Positions 27,901-42,900 of a stretch of DNA of 64,000 bases are shown here, piece after piece. Numbering within the stretch: the first letter of the stretch is position 1; the number at the start of each line of letters is the position of its first letter. Source of the DNA: Acanthaster planci (lineage: Eukaryota > Echinodermata > Asteroidea > Valvatida > Acanthasteridae). The DNA is taken from the NCBI RefSeq assembly GCF_001949145.1, contig NW_019091676.1, forward strand, positions 1 to 64,000, written 5' to 3'. Position numbers and translations under genes: made by a program. The notes under the pieces are model-generated. The model did not search any database and was not told the DNA's origin. It saw only the letters and a program-made list of their open reading frames with translations.

Positions 27901-30900
27901 GAATAAAAATGTAACTATTTGGCGGTAATTTTTTTAAAATATGGATCCTATATAAGGTCAGACACAGAGTAACTTTTCCGTTACACCGTCTGGAAGGTGA
28001 TCCTGATCTTGCCAGGCGTGTCGGGGCGAGGGCTCAATCACCAGGCACAACCTGAAAGCAGGCTCACTCCCATCATTAAAGCGAGCAATGGCAAAGATTT
28101 GATGTCATAAAGTGCACACACTGGAATATGCCTGAGACCGAACATAACCAACTCTTTCCAATTTGTAGTGGTTATTTTTATACTCACCTCAAGTATAATC
28201 TGGCCTTAACACTGACACTTCCAAACAGGTTCTCTTTTTGAAATGGAGGAGGGTGGGTTTTTGAACTTTCCAAACCTCAGTTTTTTCCCTCTAACTCTGA
28301 CACTGCCCTTCAACTTCAACTGTTAACTGATCTGAATTTCTTCAGATCAATGCAGTTTCTATGACGTACCACCCAACACCAAAATTCAAACAAATGAAGA
28401 ATAAACTTTGGAATTGGGTTCAGAAATGGGAAGGGAAGGATTGCAGAGTCCACAGGCGATATCGAAAAAAGAGACAAAAATTGAGATTGGAGAAAAAAAG
28501 GGCAAGCACTTGAGTGGATCCCATTCCTGAGAAGGGTACTCACTGGCAGGATTGTGATGGTCAGGGAGGCAGCAGTGACTCCATCCTCCATCCTGACGTA
28601 GCTGTCTTGGGAAACAAAGTCTCGGTTGGGCTCGGCTTGCCGCAGGGCAGGCAACTCAGCTGCTCTGGAAGTTCTACAAACAGACAAAAAAATAATAAAT
28701 TTATTTGAATAAGAAACAAGTTCCAGATAAACACAAAATATTTTGAAGCCTCAAATGTTGACATTCCTGCACTTTTACACTTATCTGAATTAGTAACATA
28801 GTTTTTTTATTCCTGTTAACTTTACAGACTTTTTGAGTTTCAATCACAATCTTTGGAGTACTTCTGGATACATCATTGCAACACTTTCACCATTTGCACT
28901 CGTCATCCCTGTGAAACATACATTCTATTTTTCATTGTCCCAATTTTGCCACCATCAGGGTTGTGCTTTTTAAATCTCCAGCCTGTTGCATTCTGTCACT
29001 CTAAACCCAACCCAGCCATGCTTCTCCACTGAACAGGTTAACTCAGGTTGGAGAGTTATGTCAGAATGAATTGAAACTTCACGGATACTTATCAAAGATT
29101 ATCCTTGTGTACATGCCAGGTTCCGAGTGGAATGGTTATAGGTCAGTTGAGATCTTTGCCACTCCCTCCTTCAGGGCTCCAGATACTTATAAAGGATATG
29201 CTTACATGCATGCTAAGTTTCAACAAGAATGGTTTTGAGACAGTCGGGATCTTTGGCTCCCTGGTGGGGAGACGGTTTGGAACTCAGCTCTCCGGGGGTT
29301 AAAGAAAGGTCCTCACTTGTATCTAATGTTGATTGCACCCATGGAGCCTTGCTCTCGCAGCACGTGCAGGATGACGGATGCCGACGGCTGTGCACCCTCG
29401 GGCTCCCCAACAACACTGACCAGGGAGTTCAGCGTCCAGGCTACGACGCCGTGCGGCGAATCGTTGGCAAGTACCGTCAAGGTCGCCCTGCTGTCCGTGT
29501 TGCTTATTATCGCGCCACGGCCCGGCCGCATGGTGCCCGGGTTGACTACACTGGTCAGCTGGATGATGGAGGTCTCGTCCAGCTCTGGGAGAGCGTCCGA
29601 TGTGATGGTGATGACAATAGCCGCCGTGGAGACACCGTCAGCAAACTCGGCCTGGGAAATTTTTTGGCATGTTAAAGTCAACCTTTGACAAAAAACACTC
29701 TACTTCGGTGACAGATTATTTTTACTTGAAATTATAGCCGAGGGTTTGACACACAACATCACTGTGTTCATGGATACCATCATTATGGATCTTTTCTTGC
29801 CTTCTTTTGTTCTCTGTTGTTATGAAAGGCCAAAGTGAATACCTCACCTTTTGTCAGTTGCCAAGGTAATGGCTCTTTGCAAAGTTCACTCAACCTTTTA
29901 TGTGTGCTTTTGTAACGGACGTCTCAAGCAACTAGCTCATGTGGAAACTATCACCATGACAACTGCCCTCACATTTTGGTATTCCACTGCTTCCTCAAAC
30001 TACACAAAATCTCTATGCCGGGTACTCAGATTTCTGCAAAGCCAATTTGCAGGGTCCCTTTGGATAGCCATCGTTTGTTATTGCCCGTGATATATCGAAT
30101 CACCCTAGGCACACACCGGTTGCAATGTGAGCTGAAGCTAGCTAGCTGTAGTACGGAAAAGGTGATAGAGGCCTTCTGCACGGCGGAGGAATCAGGATGG
30201 TTCTTGGCAAGAATACCTCAAAAATATGATTTAAGGGTCATTTTTAGCAAAAACCTCACTGCAGTCTTACCATTCCCGAGGTTGGTCTTATGTCTGCGGG
30301 GTCGTGCTCTCCAGAGGCCACCCAGGCAACCACCACCACTCCTGCTGTGCCACGCTGTCTCTCAATGGTCAGGATGACCGCTGTGTCCGTGGCCTGCTCC
30401 GTGGCTTGGACATCCAAGGAATCCTACAAGTTTGGACAGGAACGGGCCAATGAAGAAAAATTTGTTTCAAATTCTTGAAATTTGTTAGCAAGCATAAATC
30501 TGAGACAATGGCACAAGTATTCAGGCCACAAAGGTTGAACACGTTTGATGAATTTTGCTGAGAAGACTTGTCTAACTTGTGCTTGTGTTCATTACGTATA
30601 TATCAGTCTTGAGTTTCTTTTCTTGAAATTCTTGACCAATAATTCTTATGCAGAGTTATCCGTTGTCGACTTGATCAACTGTTAATTTTGGTAGTTTCTC
30701 AGCTGTTGAAGACTTAGTGTCTTTTCTTTCGGTCGGCGAAACCACAACAATTTGGTCCTACTTTATTAGACCCAGTCAGAAATTTTGCAATCTTCTCGAA
30801 ATATCTCAGTGTCTCAGCAATTTAGCATTACCTGAGCAAAGGCGATGATGCCGTGGGCATCATCGTTGGAGAGGATGTCCACGCCCACCGCAGACTGCTG

Positions 30901-33900
30901 ACCCAACTCAGCCCCACCCGTGGGGTTACTGAGCACCACGCGGAAGGATTCGTCGTCCTCTGGCTGGGCGTCGTCTAGCACTGTCACAGCGACAGTCAAT
31001 GCTGTGTCCTCAGGGTTTAAGGTCAGTCTACCCGATCTGGGAGGAAAATCACCAAGACAGCCGGACCATAAATCAGTGTGCTTCAGGAGTTTTGGAGATG
31101 CACAACGTTTCATTTTTGGGATCTTTTTCGGTGATAAACGACTGTTATTATTGTAGTTTGCAAACACATTTTTGTGCACGGTATTACTAATAATAAATGA
31201 GTCATGGTGAACTGAGGAACAATCCAACTATCATTTTGAGAAATTCAGCTGAATTTAATGCTGAGTAACTGCAAAACAGTTAACGACATTTGTGAAAAGA
31301 ATTGGGGGTGGGTTGGGATCATAAATGAAGCCAGCACTTTTTACAGTTTTCTGAAGTTTCAGCCTTTTTTAGTTGGAAACATCCAAAACAAATAAGATTT
31401 ATCATGTACCTTGGAATAAAATCTGAGGCACTGGTGACCCCCGCCATCTGGAAGATGGAAGATTCCAACACTGAGGTCCCATCACCAAAATTGGCCAATG
31501 CCAGCATCACCAAGTCACGCCCGGTGTAATCAGCGACAGTAAAGGCTACAACGTCGTAGGCAGGGCCCAACACGACACTCTCCACGAACATGGCGGAGAA
31601 CGGCTCCCACTCCATCAGGGTAGAGTCTGCCCCTGAACTGCCCACCGCCAGGTAGGTGGTGCCATCTGGGGTGAGGAACGTGGCAACGGACTGGGCCCCC
31701 TGGGTGGGGATGGTCTGGTGAATGACGAACAGGGACGTGGAGGGGTTCCAGCGGTAGACGTAGGAGTCTACACTTGTGGCACCCGCTGCAAAATGTGAAA
31801 AATGGAAGTGATTTACATTCTGAAGAAACATTCTCGTCTTCATTTTTGTTGCATGGCTTACAGAAGATGCCAATGTTAGATGTTGAAGTCCAGGTATCTC
31901 AACAAAGCTCCTTTCTCCTGCCAATACATAGACGAATAACTTTAAGCAGGTAGAAAGCTTACCATTGTTCCGGCCATTGGCAAAGATGAGATACATCGCC
32001 GTGCCGACACTGAAAGACTCAACGTCCACAGCTCCGAGTGTGTCCAGTTGCTGATATTCCATGAAGGAACCACTCTCCCATTTATACACCACAGACCTGC
32101 AGAATGAATATTGAGTTACGTCATACATGTCACTTGTCATTCAAATATCGGTCATATCCACAGAAGACTTCGAAATATGACAGTCAGAAAACTGAGGGCA
32201 TGGACTCACTTGATCTCATAGCTGGCCTGACTGGAGTCGTAGGAGTTAGCCACAGCTAGATACCGATCCCCACCGATGCTGAACACCTCCAGCCCCGCCG
32301 CGCCGGTAGTGGCCAGGTTGGCCACGGACACAAACTGGACGCCGGTCCAGAGCAACAGCGCTGACTCCGTGTTGGTCTGCTGGGCATTGGTCAACTCGCT
32401 GGCCAGTACCAGGAAGACGTCCGAGCCGATGGTGAAGAACACAGCGTCTGTAGCACCACTGGTGGCCACGTCTTGAAGCTGAAACATGTAGGGTATTACA
32501 ATTGTTTCAAAACTCAAAAATAATTTTGTTATGTCGGGAAGATGTTTATTCTCACGTTGGGAGTTCTGCCCTTCACTGACGTACATTCTATTTCTATTGC
32601 AAACTCACTGTTGTCCAAGGGCTCGTGAAAAAATTCACAAGCCAACTCGGGCCTAACTTGAACCCACGACCTCCTCCTTACTAGTGTGGACGTCTTAACC
32701 CTCAGCTCCCAAGTTTGATGGGGTAAGTTGGTTTCTCTGAGTTAATCAGTAGCAGGTGCTACATCAAGCAATGAGATGAAATTTTTGCGGCAGCGGCATG
32801 TTAATTTTTTTTCATGGACAGCTTTGCCCAAATCATCAAACAAAACGTACCTCCGAGAGGTTTTTAAAAATATTATACACAGGAAATATGTACGCAGGAA
32901 AGATCACCAAGCAAAACATTGACAAAAATCTGACCACAAACCAGCGTATGAAATACAAGCACTGCTGCAACTATTGGCCGCCTGCCATGACCTGTAATGT
33001 ACAAATCAAACAGCTGGAGTACATGATGATTCAAATCTTGCAGAGTCTTCCCCAAAGGGAATCTTTTCTCGAGACACTCGCATGATTTCAAACTACATAC
33101 CACATGGAGCGTCCCGTCGGCATTCACGCGGTAGATGCGGGACATCGTCTCGTAACGCCCCGCGCTGCCGTGATTGGCAACCGCTAGGTACGTTGTGCCT
33201 TGGATGTCATAGGAAGTGCATGCCATACCACCGTCAGTCTCCAGAGTCTGTGGAAGAAGCCAAGAATTAGAAGACAGGTGGGTTGATGACAATGCTACTG
33301 GCGTATTGTCATTTATTACCAATGGCATGTTGTCGTTTATGTCATTTCTTGCATCAATGACATATTGTAATTTATTATCCTGTCTCCCAAGGTTTTGTCT
33401 CTCAAAAGAAAATAGAATCACTCATATTTTTAGTCACAATAAACTAAAACAGTGAAATTTTTCCCTGCATTGAACAAGCTGCAAAATCTGAGATTTCCAG
33501 CTATTTCAGAGTTACCATTCAGAAATAACGTTTGCCAAAACAAGTGTAAATGTTGAAAAGTAATATAAGCCTCCTTTTTTTCTCTAGAATCAAACCTGCT
33601 TCAGAGGTTGGGTAACATTTCTCGCCACGTTTGAGTGCAATTGCTTTTTGAAAATCTGCACTGCAAATATTTGCCTCAATATCACAAATTTGTAAATGTG
33701 TGGGCCTTTGATCATAACAAGGCTGACAAAGACCTGCCTACCTGCACGGGGACAAACTCTCCCTGCCACCGATACAGCATGGATGTGGCGCCATCCGCTG
33801 ACCCACTGCTGCCAACCCCGCTGGACAGCTGACCAGTTTCAGCCTCACTGACCATCACCAGATACACATCCTGACCGACAGAGTACGAGCACCAACTGCG

Positions 33901-36900
33901 TACAGCCAGACCAGCGATCCTCTGGACAGTGGCCAACGCTAGAACATCCCCCACTGTTCAGAAAAATATACAAAATTGCAATTAAAACCCGTTCTTTCAA
34001 AAAGGTGATGCAAAGTAAAAGAAAATTCGGATGAAAGTGATTTTCTGGGGCAGTGCATCGAAAATTGGAAATCATTTTCCAGTTTCCCTGTTTCTTTCCA
34101 CAGGCTTAAACAAACAACGAGAAGACAGTGTGCGCTCATATAAAACAACACGCTTATGGTTCTGAGTGAGTACTTTCAGTTTTCATCAGAATGTGCACAA
34201 ATGTGCGATGTCTTTGCACCGGTGCCAGGCATACGGTGGCAATGGCCTTTCTGTGTCGGTCACATCTCCTTTTGTCGTGCCAGAAAGGGGGAGGGGTGCA
34301 TGCAAGTATGGAGTCATAATAATGGATTGTGTCTGAATTCTGGGTGTACCCTGTGCTGTTGCAGTGCCCGGGACAGCTTGCCAGTCTACCGTGACGGTTC
34401 CAATGCTACCCCCTGACCTCTCCACAGTGAAGTAGGCTGTTCTATTCTCTTCCTCCACGTCCAGCATGGCCTGCCTGCAGAAAAAAACAATGTCAGTAGA
34501 TGATGAAAAACAACACCTGGCATGAAAAATGCCAAAACTGGTGACTCGGAAGAAAGATCATGAATGACTCACACAGACTCAACAACTGAGTCTCAGACCC
34601 AGACTCAAACATTCAAAGAAGGGCATGGTTGTCATAAGTTGGCCATCACTGAAATGTTTCAGCAAGATCTGTCATTCAATTTTTGCAAATAGCAGGTGCA
34701 AGATTTATTTGGATGTGAGGAGAGATCCACAGAACAAGACGAGTTCTAACAATGGCAACAATGAAATGATCCATATGACTTTCTTAGACAGGCTGGGACA
34801 CTGACGCTGCTTGGCCTTGGAGGAAACAATATCTATTGGAACTTATTACAATGAGTAGGCTTCTCACTTTGAAAACTGTCTTCTGCTAATGCATCTGACT
34901 CAGTTTGTGAACAAAAACCTCTGCAGGATTTGATTTCATGTGCTATTTACTATTTCTACCTGAATTAACTGGACAAACATGGTGGTCCATCAGTCTTTAT
35001 ATGCAAAGTTTCAAGAGAACCTGACACAGTTATCTGTGCGACACCTCTGCATTACCTGGTTCCTTTTGGGAAAACCTGCATGCTGCCAAAGGGGGCGTCG
35101 TTCCTTTGAATGACGACGGTGGCATTGTCATTTCCCCCGAGGGTGGCCCCGCCCTGGGGCGTGGCCAGGAGCACCCGAAACTCCTCCTCCAGCTCAGGCA
35201 TATCGTCGGGTGTGGCCGAAATGCGAAGAACCTGACAAAAAAGTTGAAAACTGATGTAACTCAACCAGAAAGAGCAAATATGGCACGGAAAATACTTCAG
35301 AACATATTCTTGACCACTTTGTTTTTGACATTTTAGACAGCTTAAGGCTGACCTTCAGTGCTGTTACAAAAACAGGAGCCAATTTTTCACACTGGTCGCT
35401 CATGCCAAGTCTTCATCAAGGACAGATCTTAATCGGATCAAATCAATAGTGGAAAAATCTTGGGTAGATTTATAATCCAAACGTGATACCCGCTGAGACC
35501 AGTTTCATGGAAATACTTCACAGAAAAACACTTCCATTTCATGTTAAAAGCAAAATTCATCAGGGAACCAGTAACGTACACGCATGACGTTTTAGCTGGT
35601 AGCCTGTTTCATGCTCAGCAACAATTTTCGGTACTTAGCAACTTACCCCTGTGCTCTCTCCAGCAGCTATGGTGACAAAGCCATCCACAGGCGTCAGGTC
35701 AACCACCCCTCGCGACCCATCACCGTGCACGACAGCGAACGGGACCTGTACGTCTCCAAACGTCCCCCGGCTACGGACGAGGGTCAGCTGGGCAACGCTG
35801 TTGGATGTGTCCGTGTCAGAGGGCTCCTCAATCGTGACTCTGGTCGGGGCGCCAAAATTGATGATGCCAAAGGCGTCGTCACTAGCTAGGATTCTGATGG
35901 TTGCTGGAGCAAGAGAAGAAAATGACGAAACTCTAAACATCGATAAGTTTTAGTTTTAGTTAACAATGCAATCCTCACACCACCACAAACATGAACGAAA
36001 AAAAGGAAAAATAGCTTAACACTAAAGAGAGCATAAAAACCAGAGTCCCGTGAATTTCTAACAAGTGAACTAAACAAGAGAGGGCATCGGTCAATGGTGC
36101 GTGTAAGGGTGGTAAATGCATGCATTTCTTTCCCTAAATCACAGCACCAAGTCTACAGACATTCACTGGGCACTCAACCTTTCTCAAACAAAACAGGATT
36201 CCTTGTGGTATTTAAAGTTTTCTATTTCATGTAGCATAGTACCATCTGCTTTTCAGTATATCATGTCCAGCTCACAAAGAAATGGCTTAATGTGGTTCAA
36301 TTCTATGAGTTGACAATTGTGTATATGACTCCAGAATATATTGTACAGAGCCACTGTATGCATAAATCCCGTACCCTGAATTCTGGTAAGCAAAATTGTT
36401 ACCTTTAGCAGGGTCTCCGAGTTGCAATCCTCCCGTCGGGTTGTTAAGGATCAGTTCAAAGGTTTCGTCGCCCTCTGCAATGTCGTCATCATATATCGCA
36501 ACATTGACAGTTCTGGTCGTCTCGCCATCTCCAAAGCTGAGGACCTGCGCAGAGTTGAGAACAAAGTGTTTGAAGATTTAATACAACGTTAAGTGGTGGC
36601 ATATATTATTAAAGCTCAGGTCACTTGGTAGACGCGGCGAAAGGATGTTCTTCTTTTCTGTCAAGGAGAGAAAACGGAGACAAGATCACTTCTGAAAGTT
36701 TTGCTTACACCGTAGAGTTTTACAGCTTTTCATTCTGCAGCAATCCTTTTATTCTGCAAAAGTATGGAACAGTGAAACCTGGAAGAAAGAATTTATCTTC
36801 CATCAAGTCTGAACTCAAATTCTAGTGCATAAGGTTACAAACCTGATCACTGAAGCTATAGTCAGAGCCCTTCCTGGCATCCACAGGCTGACTGTAGATG

Positions 36901-39900
36901 AAGACAGTGACTGCACCGTAGGTGCCTCGGTCGCGAGACACAGTGAGCTGTAGAGTCCTCTCGGCTTCGATGGTATCAAGGCTGGAAACAAGACCATCAT
37001 CAAATGTCAACAGGTTAATCAACATCCCAAGATGGATTTTTATATTCGTCCTGAGAGTGTTTAAAAACAGTTAAGCAACCGCTGAAAATGTGGTTTTACA
37101 AATAGATTCCATATACTACTTTGCTGGTCCTTTTGCAAAAAGGCAAGGTCATTTGAGAACAGAGCATCTCACATCATGCCACCTCAAACATGTTGAGTGG
37201 GTCATATGGTAAGGATTTGCGGGCACACCATGGAATCTATCTCTTCAAGAACCAGTGAGTGTTAACTCAACGTTTCCACCAGGATGCTCTGGCCGTCCTC
37301 AGGAGAGTGTTCGATACTGGAGTCAGCATGTGGTGGCGCTGACAGGGTCGACCTTGTGCAGGTGAACTCATGTTCTCAATTATATATAACACACTTCACA
37401 TTGAGCATGCACTGTAGGAATGCCAACCTGGATGCAGTCAATTATTTTTGTGTTCAAGTAACAGATTTATGAGCACAAATGGTGCAGACGGAACAAGAGG
37501 AGTTTCGAAACTGGCAGAAATGACCCTTACATGCCCCAGATGCATTGACATTTCATCTGTGTATTTTGCAATCTTTTCGCGGTAATTTGGTAGCACTTTT
37601 TAGTACTGGGGAGTTGGGTTGGTGCAATGGTTCTTTCCTCATCTTTCACCTCTGTGGCCTGGGTTCGAATCCTGACCCCCATGTGGACCTGATTCTGTGG
37701 GTTTTTACCCAGGCTATTGGTCTGTGTTTTTCCTCCCTAAAACTGCGACTGCTTCTCACTGTCTCCAGGTTTCTTCAGGCTTTCAAGCTACAGTGCACCG
37801 GGCACTTCTAAGGAATCCTTGGTTTTGTCACCATAATTGCTCCGTAATATTGCACTGCTTTACCTGCCAGTGATTCCTAAGAACAGAACCACCCCCTGGG
37901 TGCCGTCGTTGGCTTCAATGGTGACCTCGGACAGAGTTCCTGAGGAATCTGCAGCCAGGAAAAAGAAAGCAATTCTCTTAGCAAGACTGAGCTTCAGACC
38001 AAAGCTTTTCCCTTCACAATGTAGGTCTAAAAGTCAATGGAAAGATTCTAGGTTTTTCTGAGTTAGTGAAAGCACGAAGGACAAAGTTGAACAGTTCTGA
38101 GACACTGGAAGCTGCCATAACATTACCGAACTGATAACAGTAGATGTTCTTCAAAACCATAAAAAGCTCAAACCTCACGCAAATGTGATGCATACAAATT
38201 CATAGGCTAACTGTTCCTGTGCACAGTCCAATGCCTCATCTGGGATTCCATTGAACTGGTGCAAAACACACATAAGATATCCACAGCAAGCACATCCCAT
38301 GCATGGAGAGTGTCGACAAAATACATATGAACCTGGCAGAACTTGGTTGCACCCACCTAGTCTCGGGGGAGTGTCGGTGATGGCTTGATTTAGAATCTGT
38401 ACAGCAGTCAAGTTGACCAGGAACACCTCGTTTAACTCCGGAATGTCATCCTGGAACAAACAAAAATCCACCATCATCAACAACAAACGGATGACAGACT
38501 TCTACTCTAATTCACAGATAGATTAAAAATGGATAACTTTTAAACTCTGTATGGTCAGCAGAAAGTAGCCGCAATGGAAATGCACAAAAAACATACTTCT
38601 GAATAAAAAGAAAAGATGTCAGTCCACACAAGAAATTAGGATTAAACAAAATGGAACAGTTTAATCAATGACAGGGTGAAATTTAAAATTGCATGAGGAT
38701 CTGCTAAGACTCGTACATCTAAGTCCAATCACTTTCCTCAGTAATACTTCATATAAAATCAGCCTTCAATTTTTCTTCCGTCATTAAACCGATGATTGAA
38801 ACCTGCATTTGAAGATTCAGTAACAAAATGCAGTCCCGATTTAAAAGTTTCCCATCGTAAATACAGAAATCAGGTTTCCCAAATATTACCTCGTTTATGG
38901 TGACGGCTATTTCGCCAACGCTTTGGCCATCCTCAAAGTCCAGAAAGTTAGGCCCCCCAAGGAAGTCTTGGCCATCTTGGGCCAGGTTTACAGCAGGTAG
39001 TGCAGGGTCAAGAGAACCTACTTTGGCTTCATAGAACACACGTACTTGTCCTGCAGGACGAAGCAAACAGTTAGATCAAATCACACAGCAGCCGACAGTG
39101 CTCCGTCTTTTCATTTTCAACATTTTGTAATTCCATGTTTTTCTGTGGGTTTACAGCCAAATGTTTTTCAACTTTTAGTTTTCCTATCGACTATCTGATT
39201 TCTAGGCTCTGTTATGAAACGGAAAAACACTGATACAGCAAACATAATGCAAAAACACCAAAAAAATGACCACAAATGCTACATTATGAATTAAAAAGCA
39301 GGTTTAGGAAGTCCGCTAAACTTCAATAACTCTCTGTCTACGCTGCATCTAAATGTATTTCGTCAAGAATAGGAAGAAACATACAGCAGACACTATTAGC
39401 TTTTGAAATCCTAATTCTTTCACTGGCAGGATTACATTTCGGTTTCAGTTGAAAGGTTCTGCAGAATCAGCTTCAATTCTCATCTTTAAAAATTTCTTTT
39501 TTCTCATTTGAAGAAATTCACTCAGGAAACAAGAACCAATGTGCTCCAGCAAAACAAACAGATATTAACTAAATTATTTCTTTAATATCCAACTTTTGAG
39601 AACTTTAACACTGATAGAAGAACTCTTTACCAATGGATCCAAACTTCCGGTCTACAAAGAGCTGGACTGTTGTGTTGCCCTCCGCAATGGACACGACCTC
39701 TGACCCTTGGGCAAAGCTGAATACACCGTGGGGTTCGTCACTGGCCTGGACAGTGATACTGGCTGTCGACCCCTGAGGGTCTAGGGTGGCAGCCCCCGTG
39801 GGAGAGATGCCGATGGTCCGCACGTTGCCCAGGCCAATCTGGAACTCTTCATTTACCTCAGGGGTGTCGTCGGAGAGGACTAAGAGCGAGATGGCCTCCA

Positions 39901-42900
39901 GGAGTTGCCCCTTTTGAATGTTAAGCAGGATTATATGATTATGTATGATATGAAAGTCAGTTTTCCTTTGAATGTAAATAGGCTGATTTGAATATCATCT
40001 GTGCTCTTTTCAGAACAAATATCACTTGCGTTACCACGTATGTCATACACAATGTAGTGCCGAGGCTAGTGTGCATAAGTTAGGGGCACCAAAGCAGTGA
40101 CGTCAGGCCAAATCATATCGCAAGTATAATGAGATTGAAAATGCCAAAGAATGTATTCTTCTTAGTTAACTCAACAAGTTTGTCACTTGGCTTGAGACTG
40201 GAGGGCTTTTGAGGTCTTGTGAGAACTTGTGGTTGACTTGTAAGGACCCGTGGTGGACTTGTGAGGAACTCTATGATGTGAAAGCCAGTCAATGTAAGCT
40301 TGTGTTTAATAACTGGCCCTTGGAATGTAAAATCAGGTTGATTTCAATATGCAGGAATGAAATGAGCCTCCATACTTTGCCAGCCCATAGTATAAGTATT
40401 CTTGAGCCGGGTCAGGTGCATTAATCAAGCTGTGATTGTCATACAAGTCGAAAATGTGGTAAAATGCCGTAAACTAGAAACAGTTGATCCTTACAGGTGC
40501 AAAGAACAGTGATCCGTTGGTCTGCATGAAGCTCTGAGTGGCCACTTGCCCGTTCACACCGGTGATGGACCAGTCGACAGTCACCTGGCCCATGCCTGGG
40601 GCTGATCGCTCAACTGTGACATTAAATTCCTCGCCTAAAGAACAACAAACAAAAGACTGCGATTAAAATCATTTCCAACAAGATTTTGAATCAGAACGAG
40701 AGTGATGATCTGATTCTGCTAGCCACAAAAAAACAAGGAATTGAGCCTTTTTCTGTAAAAGCAAATTAAAAAAAAACACTATTAGGAAAGTAGTTTGGGT
40801 GTAAAGAAATGGTTATCACCCAACACTTTTAACATTCCCCAACCCCCACAAAGGAGGTTGGCAAAGGTATGCTTGGTACGTTTTAGTGTCCATTCTGAAA
40901 CACTTTTGCCATCAGAAATGCTGAGAGTGAGAAATAACTTGGACAGTTTCCATCACTAGGGTTGGCAATATGCTGATTGGCTGAAAGGGTCAACCAACCC
41001 TGTCTTCCAACCAACCCTTCTACCCTCTTTCGCTCACCCTCTTGGACGATGTACGACAGCATGGAGAGTTTCAGAATGCCGGCCACGTAGTCGTTGGCCA
41101 AGATGCGAACGTCCACACGGCTGTTCACGCCGAGCTCGCTTCCTCCCACTGGATCGTACAGCTCAATGGAGAAGGTTTCGTCCATCTCTGGGATTGGGTC
41201 ATCCCTGATACCCATATTGATCACTGCGCAGAATAAAGACGGTTGAGGTAAGATTTGATTTGATTAATTTCATGGGGTTGCCCAATGCACAGGCTGTAGC
41301 AAGACTGAGAACTATGTTGCAAACTTAACTGAAATGAATTCCAGTTTGCTAAAAACTACAACCATCAAATACCAATAGTTTAGTCAAACGTGAGAACATT
41401 TATACCACCAGTACTGCACTTGACCTTAGAGCATAAGGTCAGATGCATGTATGTTGTATGCTAGTGGCTAAGTTTCAATGAAAGAGTGAACCACACCTCT
41501 TTACATACAACTTCAATGATAATGTTGGGGGTTTATTCTGCAGTGTGTTTATAGCACAACAAAGTTTAGCTTTTTGCATTCTGCGACTGTTTCAATATTG
41601 TTTTCAAAAATGTAAACTGTGATAAACATACTTCCCACTGCTCAAAATGTGGAATCCAATATGAGGTCACTTTGCTCATTTCTTGCAAACGGTGGATTTG
41701 GATTTTGTGGCTAAAACAACGTCCAGACCAATGTCCTACTACCATGCCATTAAAAACTGCTACGACGTCTATGCCAGCTCGTACCTTGTCTGCTTTCACC
41801 GGAGGCAAAGTTGAGCGTGCCCCCGCTGGCGCTGTAGTCATCCCCTTCGCTGGCAGTGCCTGGGACTGCCCGCCAAGACACGCTGACATCGCCGATGCTG
41901 CCTCCTGGTTAAAAAAAAATAGATGTTGGAGTAAAAGACTGTTTACTCTGCATTTCAGACTTTGCCGTCTGACAGGAATAAATCTTGAGATTTCCACACA
42001 TTTGGTGTCAGAAGGGTTTCTTTGGTTTCCATCATTTTCATTCTTCATACCTTGGCGTTCCACCACAAGCTCCACGCTGACGCTCACCCCTTCCGTCTCC
42101 GTCACCAGGACTAGCTGACCGTCCACGGCCTCGGGACTGTTGCTGTAGATGCGCCACACTCCGTTGGCGTCGTCGTTGCTGGCGATGGTGACACGTGTCT
42201 CCCGCCGGCTCCCCAGGGTGGGGAGGTTTTGGGGTTGTGGGGTGGGGCCTACCAAGGTGACACTGGCAAGACGCATCTAGGATCAGGGAAAATATAGACA
42301 TATGCTTTAACTTTAAGTTCTTTTTTTTAAAGGGTTTTTGAAACGGCGGATATCACTGGAGTAAAAGTTGGGCGTAGACAAATAAACTTCCACCTCAGGA
42401 AACGTCTAAGTTTGGAGTTTCTGACCTTTGAACTTACATTGAAAACCTCGTTTTGCTCTGGTGTGGTATCGTCGCGGATTGTCACATTCAAGTAACCATA
42501 GGCCGTACCATCTGGTATCCTGACTGTGCCACTGTTGATTGGAATATAGTCCAGTCCTGGTATCGCTTGACTGTCATACAGAGCCTGGGCCTGCAAAAAA
42601 CATGAAAATAAAGTTGAAATGTTACATACAGCGATGCCTCATTTGTAATACCAAGAAGGCTAATTAATCTCATGTGCAGGAAATTACTTTAAGCTACCTT
42701 CACTAAATTCTTCACATAAAGTGTGAATCCAGACGTGGCGTCCACATTGTCCGTTGCTGCGGAGACTGTCCACAGACACATGGGGTCCCCGTTGAAGATG
42801 CGGTAGGCAAAGGAGCCGCAGGCCCGTTCCTTCAGACACTCCGCTGCGCAGCTCAGGCGGGGGTTGGATTGGCCAGTCACGTTGACAGTCGTCATGGACA

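Noticed and set aside
27983-28060. GC-rich segment with AG and GT borders that could be an extra exon between exons 53 and 54 (minus strand, GKIRITFQT).
   Set aside because: The frame that resembles Calx-beta has a TGA just upstream, no acceptor gives phase 0 at both ends, and exons 53 and 54 already join perfectly (TITILP then DTDSEGPETF).
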